NCBI GenBank assembly: GCA_938028585.1
Contig: CALIZH010000172.1
Span: 1 to 19,261 of the forward strand
From: an uncultured Actinomyces sp.
GTDB lineage: Bacteria > Actinomycetota > Actinomycetes > Actinomycetales > Actinomycetaceae
DNA: 19,261 nt
Direction: 5' to 3'
Positions 15,158-19,261 of the stretch are shown here, piece by piece (position 1 is the first letter of the stretch; every line of letters begins with the position of its first letter). The notes beneath the pieces are model-generated. The model did no database searches and was not told the DNA's origin. It worked only from the letters and a program-made list of their open reading frames with translations. A program made the position numbers and the translations under genes.

Positions 15158-16092
15158 CGTGCGTCCCCCTTCGTGAAGAGCATGTGAATGTATTTCGCTG
15201 TAATCACCACGGTGATCAGCAAGATAACCGTTGCAAGGGCCGAGGCCATCCCGTAGTTACCCTGAGAGATACCGAGGCGGTACACGTAGGTACCCAGAAG
15301 GTTTGTTTCAGTCGAAATCGAACCCGACTGCTGAAGAACGTAGATGTGGGTGAAGACGCGCAGGTCCCAAATCACCTGAAGGACACCAATGAGTGCGATC
15401 ACCGGAGAAATCGACGGGAAGATCACGTAACGAAGGCGCGAGATGTAGCCGGCGCCATCAATCTGCGCGGCTTCAAGCAAAGAGTCATCGATCTGCGTGA
15501 CAGCCGCGTAAATGGAGATTGTCGCCAGGGGCATGGATGCCCAGATGATGATTGCCGAGGCCACTAAGAAGAAGGTCCAATACGAAGCCGAGAGCCACGC
15601 GAACCCCTTGAAGGGCAGGCCAATCGACGCCAAAAGGAAGTTGATCAAACCAAAGTTCGGGTCGACCAACCATTGCCACACAGTCAAAGAGGCAAGTAGC
15701 GGCATTGCCCAGACAACAATCAAAGTGGAGTTCATGAAGGTTCTGGCAGCGGGAGAGGCCGCGCGCATCATGAGTGCCAGGGAGATTGCACCGACCATGG
15801 TTAGTCCCGCAGTCCACGCGCAGAAGGCAAGAGACTTTGCCAGGACGGACCAGAAATAGGAGTCGGAAAGAATCGCAATGTAGTTATCCAGCCCCACCCA
15901 TGTCGGTGGCTTCCCAAATTGCTGTTCCAATCCGAATTTTTGGAACGACATAAGGAACTGGCGAACCATGGGGTATCCCAGAACAACCAGGACCAAAACA
16001 ACGGCTGGGCTGAGAAGGAGGAAGGGTGCCAGTGTGCGCGTGAGTTTCTTACGTGGGCTGCCCGCACGCACTGGGCTTTGCGAGGAGGTCAT
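15154..16092 (-). CDS. Sugar ABC transporter permease, MalF type
   Basis: Inner-membrane partner of the MalG-type permease, 312 residues. Helices at about 22-44, 84-110, 121-141, 172-196, 230-250 and 285-305. The EAA loop is at about 204-226 (LLEAAQIDGAGYISRLRY). The basic N-terminus (PRKKLTR) fits the positive-inside rule. Start at 16092 with GGAGAGAG 6 bases upstream. It follows the binding-protein gene after a 127-base gap with a stable hairpin and overlaps the next permease by 4 bases, so the permeases are probably made in equal amounts and less than the binding protein. Confidence 0.94.
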   Translation of the reverse strand: MTSSQSPVRAGSPRKKLTRTLAPFLLLSPAVVLVLVVLGYPMVRQFLMSFQKFGLEQQFGKPPTWVGLDNYIAILSDSYFWSVLAKSLAFCAWTAGLTMVGAISLALMMRAASPAARTFMNSTLIVVWAMPLLASLTVWQWLVDPNFGLINFLLASIGLPFKGFAWLSASYWTFFLVASAIIIWASMPLATISIYAAVTQIDDSLLEAAQIDGAGYISRLRYVIFPSISPVIALIGVLQVIWDLRVFTHIYVLQQSGSISTETNLLGTYVYRLGISQGNYGMASALATVILLITVVITAKYIHMLFTKGDAR

Positions 16093-16123
16093 CGTTGCTC
16101 TCTCCGAGTATTGGGAAGGTTCG

Positions 16124-16157
16124 GGGGAGTCACCCGTGAAAGGCCGGGCGACTCCCC
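16124..16157 (-). other. Intercistronic hairpin between binding protein and permeases
   Basis: GGGGAGTC (16124-16131)/GACTCCCC (16150-16157) form a perfect 8-bp stem. After one mismatch it continues with CCCG/CGGG, leaving an 8-base loop. No T-run follows, so it is more likely an mRNA 3'-stabilising or partial-termination structure that raises binding protein relative to permeases, as in other CUT1 operons. The rest of the 16093-16219 gap shows only the ribosome site of the next gene. Confidence 0.65.
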
Positions 16158-16219
16158 GATTCGGATGCGCCTTTCTGTCTATCCTTCAGATTGGCGCGAG
16201 ATTTGAAGGAATATCACTC

Positions 16220-17524
16220 CTACTGCTTGTTCAGCGTGGTATCGAGCTTCGCGCCTGCATCCTTCGCAACTGTCTTCACGTCCTTGCCCTGGGCAATTTC
16301 AGTGAAGAAGTCACGGATGACGTTATCGCCTGCAACGACGCCCCACTGAGGTGTGTTCGGCGTGAGCTTGGAGTTCTCGATAACGGTGGTGGAGATGTCG
16401 GCAAATGCGCCTTCCGAGGCCGAACCGTACTGGGTATTGCCGGGAGTCCATCCGGCCTTGGCGACCATGGTCTGGAACTTCTCAGAGAAGATCAGTTCGA
16501 GGGCCTTCTTGGCCAGCTCGGGGTTCTGCGCGTTTGATGCCAGCGAAATGGAGGAGCCACCTGCGAAGGTCTGTCCGACGCTTCCTTCCTTAACTCCGGG
16601 GATCGGCATGACGCCAACCTTTCCGGCGTCCCACAGTTCCTTATCGATCTTCTTGGCAACCGAGCCGGTGCCGACCAGAATACCGACCTTGTTCTCATTG
16701 AAGTACTTCTGGAAGCTCTTCTGCGAAGCGGAGGAGTCCATCGCGTATGCGGTGCCGTCCTTGAAGATCTTCTGAACACGCTCGAGCGAGGCGATGGTGG
16801 CCGGATCGGTGAGCTTTTCTTGCCACTTCCCATTGCTCAAGGTTGCGTAGTCGCCGCCGCCGGCGAACATCAGGGATTCGACACCGTGGATATCCACTGC
16901 CGACAGGTACATGCCGGAGAATCCTTCGACGTTATCGGGGTTGGCCTTACCCAGCTTGATTGCTGCGTCTGCCAGCTCATCGATGGTCTTCGGAACAGCG
17001 ATGTTGGCCTTTTCGAAAAGATCCTTACGGTAGATAATTCCGCGAGCGCCCGCATACAGCGGAAGTGCGTAAAGCTTGTTATCCCAGCGTCCTGCATCGA
17101 TGAAGGACTGAATAAGCTTGTCGCCACCGACCTTGTTGTAGAGGTCATCAACGGGTGCGAATGCGCCGACCGATGCGAAGACCGCGGTCTGGGTGTTACC
17201 GGTTTCGACCAGATCGGGGCTTTCGGACTTGGAGGCCAGCGAGGTTTGCAGCTTGGAGACGATTCCATCCCAAGGCTGGATTTCAACCTTGAGGGTGTTT
17301 CCGGGGTTCTGTTCGGCGAAGGTCTTTTCCAGGTATGCGATGGCGTCGTCCGAAATCGAGCCTTCCATGAACCACACGCGCACGGTCTTTCCGGTCACCG
17401 CGGAGGTGTCAGAAGATGCGCTTGCATCGGGGGTCGAAGACTTTCCGCATGCGGCGAGGCCGAGGCTAAGGACACATGCTGTGGCCAGAGCGATCACACG
17501 CCTTCTGGTTGTGTGCTGAGACAT
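16220..17524 (-). CDS. Sugar ABC transporter substrate-binding lipoprotein
   Basis: Extracellular, lipid-anchored binding protein of a CUT1 importer (family 1 extracellular solute-binding protein), 434 residues. The N-terminus has TTRRRVIAL, a hydrophobic stretch, and the lipobox LGLAAC with Cys26 as the lipidated residue. A Ser/Thr/Ala linker (27-44) follows. The mature part shows the usual pattern: TVRVWFMEGS, EIQPWDGIVSKLQT, SPDLVETGNTQTAVF, KLYALPLYAGARGIIYRKDLFE. The WTPGNTQYG region near 370 also fits the family. Start at 17524 with GAGAGGA 7 bases upstream. It is first in the operon behind a strong promoter (17571-17599). An amino-sugar oligosaccharide substrate is inferred from the neighbouring ROK and GH20 genes, not from the sequence itself. 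Confidence 0.94.
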   Translation of the reverse strand: MSQHTTRRRVIALATACVLSLGLAACGKSSTPDASASSDTSAVTGKTVRVWFMEGSISDDAIAYLEKTFAEQNPGNTLKVEIQPWDGIVSKLQTSLASKSESPDLVETGNTQTAVFASVGAFAPVDDLYNKVGGDKLIQSFIDAGRWDNKLYALPLYAGARGIIYRKDLFEKANIAVPKTIDELADAAIKLGKANPDNVEGFSGMYLSAVDIHGVESLMFAGGGDYATLSNGKWQEKLTDPATIASLERVQKIFKDGTAYAMDSSASQKSFQKYFNENKVGILVGTGSVAKKIDKELWDAGKVGVMPIPGVKEGSVGQTFAGGSSISLASNAQNPELAKKALELIFSEKFQTMVAKAGWTPGNTQYGSASEGAFADISTTVIENSKLTPNTPQWGVVAGDNVIRDFFTEIAQGKDVKTVAKDAGAKLDTTLNKQ

Positions 17525-17543
17525 CTTTATTTCCTCTCAAACG

Positions 17544-17561
17544 CTACGCGCCTATGCGTAG
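17544..17561. promoter_or_regulatory. Palindrome downstream of the importer promoter
   Basis: CTACGC-GCCTAT-GCGTAG has perfect 6-bp arms. It starts about 10 bases after the proposed -10 box, so it covers the expected early transcribed region and could be a repressor site or a 5' mRNA hairpin. Confidence 0.4.
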
Positions 17562-17570
17562 ATGAGTTTT

Positions 17571-17599
17571 AGTATCACTGTCGACAAAAAGTTTGTCAA
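17571..17599 (-). promoter_or_regulatory. Promoter of the sugar importer operon
   Basis: Reading leftward: TTGACA (17599-17594), exactly 17 bases, then GATACT (17576-17571). The -35 box is perfect consensus. The start point would be near 17564, leaving a leader of about 40 bases. It is flanked by two inverted repeats that may be operators. Confidence 0.72.
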
Positions 17600-17602
17600 G
17601 GA

Positions 17603-17622
17603 GCGTAACACTTTCGTTATGC
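17603..17622. promoter_or_regulatory. Imperfect palindrome upstream of the importer -35 box
   Basis: GCGTAAC-ACTTTC-GTTATGC has 7-bp arms with one mismatch. It begins 4 bases above the -35 box and overlaps the last codons of the ROK gene. It shares the half-site CGTAACAC with the perfect palindrome at 18794-18812 and strongly resembles 3322-3339 in the xyl region. A ROK-protein site is plausible. Confidence 0.45.
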
Positions 17623-18756
17623 GACAGAGCGGACAATCGATTCGACGATTTCCTCATCGTGAACGATCACCCGGAAGGCTGCAGCAGCCATTTCCTGTGC
17701 CGAGGCCGGCTCCCCCGCGCAGGAAAAACGGACGTTGTGCGCAGACAGAGGAAGGCCTCGGCGACGGACAACGCGACGAAGCGGCTCGAGAAGGTGAGCA
17801 CCCACCTTTGCGAGCTCTCCTCCAAGGACAATTTCCTCGGGATCAAGAAGATTCGTCACGGTAACCATCGCAACGCCCAGCTGTTCACCAATTTCTTCAA
17901 CCAGGCTCACGCAGGCGTGATCGCCATTATTCACAGCATCGACAAAATCGGATACCCCCGCTTTTTCGCCCAGAATTGGCCGAAGACGAGCGAGGATTGC
18001 AGGGGTGGACACATACTGCTGCAAGCAGCCCCTATTCGAGCATTCGCAAGGGATTCCCATGGGATCAATACTGATATGCCCCAGTTCGCCCGCTCCCCCA
18101 TGACCGCCGCGAATCAGCGCCCCGTCCAGCACATATCCCATGGTGATGCCATGAGAAAGATGAACGTATGCCATGGAAGATGCTGGCTCACCCATTCGCT
18201 CATACTCAACAAAAGCGGCCAGTCGCGCCGTGTTCTCGACACAAATTGGAGCGTCCAGCAGCGCACCCATCGCCTTCAGTGGATTGGTACCCTTCCACAT
18301 TGACGAGGCCGCGCTCCCGACCACTTCACCCGTGCGAACGTTGATCTGAGTATTGACCGCAACATGACCCGCACGCACCGTAGGATCACCAAGTTGGGCA
18401 CGCATGACAGACAGTGGCGCTGCGACGTGCGAGAGGCGAACTTTTCCGCTTTCGTGAGGGTTTTCTGCGATTTCGCGAGAATTGAGAAGGCGGCCATCAA
18501 CACTGCCGATCGAAATTAACGTCCGATCAATCCAGAAGACAACCGACACCAGAACACCCACTTTTTCCGTGAGTTTGACGGTGGATTTCAATGGAGATTC
18601 ACCGTCATCGGCCATGTATCCCTCGGCAATGAGGTCTTGGACCAGATTCGTGACGGTTGTGCGAGAAACCGAAAGACTGCGAGCCAATGCAGCGCGATGC
18701 TGCGGCCCCTGCATCACCAGAGCGGCTATTGCACGCTCTTTATTTGTACTCAGCAC
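17617..18756 (-). CDS. ROK-family transcriptional regulator of the amino-sugar locus
   Basis: Cytoplasmic repressor-type protein, 379 residues. Winged helix-turn-helix at about 5-50 (LARSLSVSRTTVTNLVQDLI), then a ROK domain. Glu224 and His227 are kept in GELGH. The zinc motif reads CECSNRGC (237-244), with Ser where most ROK proteins have Gly, but all three cysteines remain. The phosphate-loop region LSHGITMGYV (200-209) has lost some glycines, consistent with a regulator that does not phosphorylate sugar. GTG start at 18756 with GGAG 5 bases upstream. It diverges from the GH20 gene across a region with a perfect palindrome and precedes the importer operon on the same strand. Control of both is the simplest reading; the ligand is probably an amino sugar or its phosphate. 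Confidence 0.9.
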   Translation of the reverse strand: MLSTNKERAIAALVMQGPQHRAALARSLSVSRTTVTNLVQDLIAEGYMADDGESPLKSTVKLTEKVGVLVSVVFWIDRTLISIGSVDGRLLNSREIAENPHESGKVRLSHVAAPLSVMRAQLGDPTVRAGHVAVNTQINVRTGEVVGSAASSMWKGTNPLKAMGALLDAPICVENTARLAAFVEYERMGEPASSMAYVHLSHGITMGYVLDGALIRGGHGGAGELGHISIDPMGIPCECSNRGCLQQYVSTPAILARLRPILGEKAGVSDFVDAVNNGDHACVSLVEEIGEQLGVAMVTVTNLLDPEEIVLGGELAKVGAHLLEPLRRVVRRRGLPLSAHNVRFSCAGEPASAQEMAAAAFRVIVHDEEIVESIVRSVA

Positions 18757-18774
18757 TTTTTCTCCATTCAGACC

Positions 18775-18803
18775 TTGGCACGCACCGAATCTGGTGTTAC
18801 GAT
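18775..18803 (+). promoter_or_regulatory. Promoter of the GH20 gene
   Basis: TTGGCA (18775-18780), exactly 17 bases, TACGAT (18798-18803). The start point would be near 18810, giving a leader of about 36 bases before the GTG. The -10 box lies inside the 19-bp palindrome. Confidence 0.6.
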
Positions 18804-18812
18804 TCGTAACAC
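18794..18812. promoter_or_regulatory. Perfect 19-bp palindromic operator
   Basis: GTGTTACGA-T-TCGTAACAC has 9-bp arms around one central base. It covers the GH20 -10 box and start point and lies between the divergent ROK and GH20 genes. Position and symmetry fit a ROK dimer that represses GH20 and possibly its own gene. Confidence 0.75.
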
Positions 18813-18845
18813 TAAAGTCGGTTGACCTAATTAAAGAGGATTAAC

Positions 18846-19261
18846 GTGTCACCCTCAATGATCCCACATGATCGCGAATGCACACCAGCCTTCGCATGGC
18901 GTGGATTTATGCTCGATTGCGCGCGGACATTCTGGCCGGCCGAGCTTATCCACGAGATCATCACTCTGCTGGGACGCTATGGCTTCAACCGCCTTCACCT
19001 TCATCTCACCGATGATGCGGGCTGGCGTATCCAGATCCCCGAATTTCCTGAGCTCACCCAAACGGGTGCACATCTACCGCGCGAAGCCTTCGACTGGTAC
19101 GACAATGTCGACGCGGATAAACGCGCCCTCATGATCGCAAGCGCTCCCCAAGACTCCACGTGGGGCTATTACACGGATGATGAGATCCGGGAGATCATTA
19201 CCCACGCTTCCTCAGAAGGAATTGAGGTCATTCCGGAAATTGACCTTCCCGGTCACATGCA
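18846..19261 (+). CDS. GH20 beta-N-acetylhexosaminidase, partial
   Basis: Glycoside hydrolase family 20 enzyme that removes terminal beta-GlcNAc or GalNAc by substrate-assisted catalysis. 138 residues are visible before the right edge. Motifs: FAWRGFMLDCARTFWP (16-31), RLHLHLTDDAGWRIQIPEFP (49-68), GYYTDDEIREII (107-118) and GIEVIPEIDLPGH (125-137). The catalytic Asp-Glu pair is beyond the window. GTG start with AGAGGA 5 bases upstream; the next ATG (18858) is less well placed. The catalytic barrel begins at about residue 17, so there is no signal peptide and no usual N-terminal GH20b domain. The enzyme is therefore probably cytoplasmic and acts on imported oligosaccharides. There is an apparent insert at about 83-106 before GYY. 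Confidence 0.93.
   Translation, partial: MSPSMIPHDRECTPAFAWRGFMLDCARTFWPAELIHEIITLLGRYGFNRLHLHLTDDAGWRIQIPEFPELTQTGAHLPREAFDWYDNVDADKRALMIASAPQDSTWGYYTDDEIREIITHASSEGIEVIPEIDLPGHM

Noticed and set aside
16820..17572. 250-residue rightward open frame
   Set aside because: Antisense to the binding-protein gene, which has a full lipobox and ribosome site.
1..19261. CRISPR array, insertion sequence, toxin-antitoxin or phage genes
   Set aside because: Looked for regular repeats, transposase motifs and small paired genes; none seen.

Overview
The window reads as chromosome of a high-GC Gram-positive bacterium. The pointers are a Streptomyces-type short (class I) xylose isomerase, ROK-family repressors, CUT1 sugar importer genes without their own ATPase, a tRNA-Leu with no encoded CCA, and several starts that look leaderless. 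The moderate base composition would suit Actinomyces/Schaalia-like Actinomycetaceae. That placement is inference; no rRNA is present to test it. I see no mobile element, CRISPR array, phage gene or integration scar.

Left part (1-4605): a leftward operon xylA-xylB-patB/malY-like aminotransferase (cut by the left edge) diverges from a ROK repressor that is probably XylR. A palindrome between them overlaps the proposed xylA promoter. Centre-left (4606-9502): glmS points right. It converges on a leftward pair made of a DUF4862-type TIM-barrel protein and a six-helix voltage-gated-type potassium channel. A rightward gene for a protein resembling DUF1444/YtpQ follows. Centre (9503-14207): a tRNA-Leu(CAG) with a clear promoter and a textbook terminator; a leftward dedA-pheA pair overlapping by 4 bases; and a divergent 868-residue membrane protein that joins a degenerate kinase-like domain to a lysylphosphatidylglycerol-synthase-type transmembrane domain.

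Right part (14267-19261): a leftward sugar ABC importer operon (lipoprotein binding protein, then two permeases), a leftward ROK repressor upstream of it, and a divergent GH20 beta-N-acetylhexosaminidase cut by the right edge. The GH20 has no signal peptide, so the simplest reading is that an amino-sugar oligosaccharide is imported and cleaved inside the cell under control of the ROK protein. A perfect 19-bp palindrome sits on the GH20 -10 element, and two weaker palindromes flank the importer promoter.

The genes are mostly recognisable families. The items most worth a second look are the pseudokinase-membrane fusion, the operator architecture (including similarity between the xyl and importer promoter regions), the possible leaderless genes, and the nested hairpin just before glmS.
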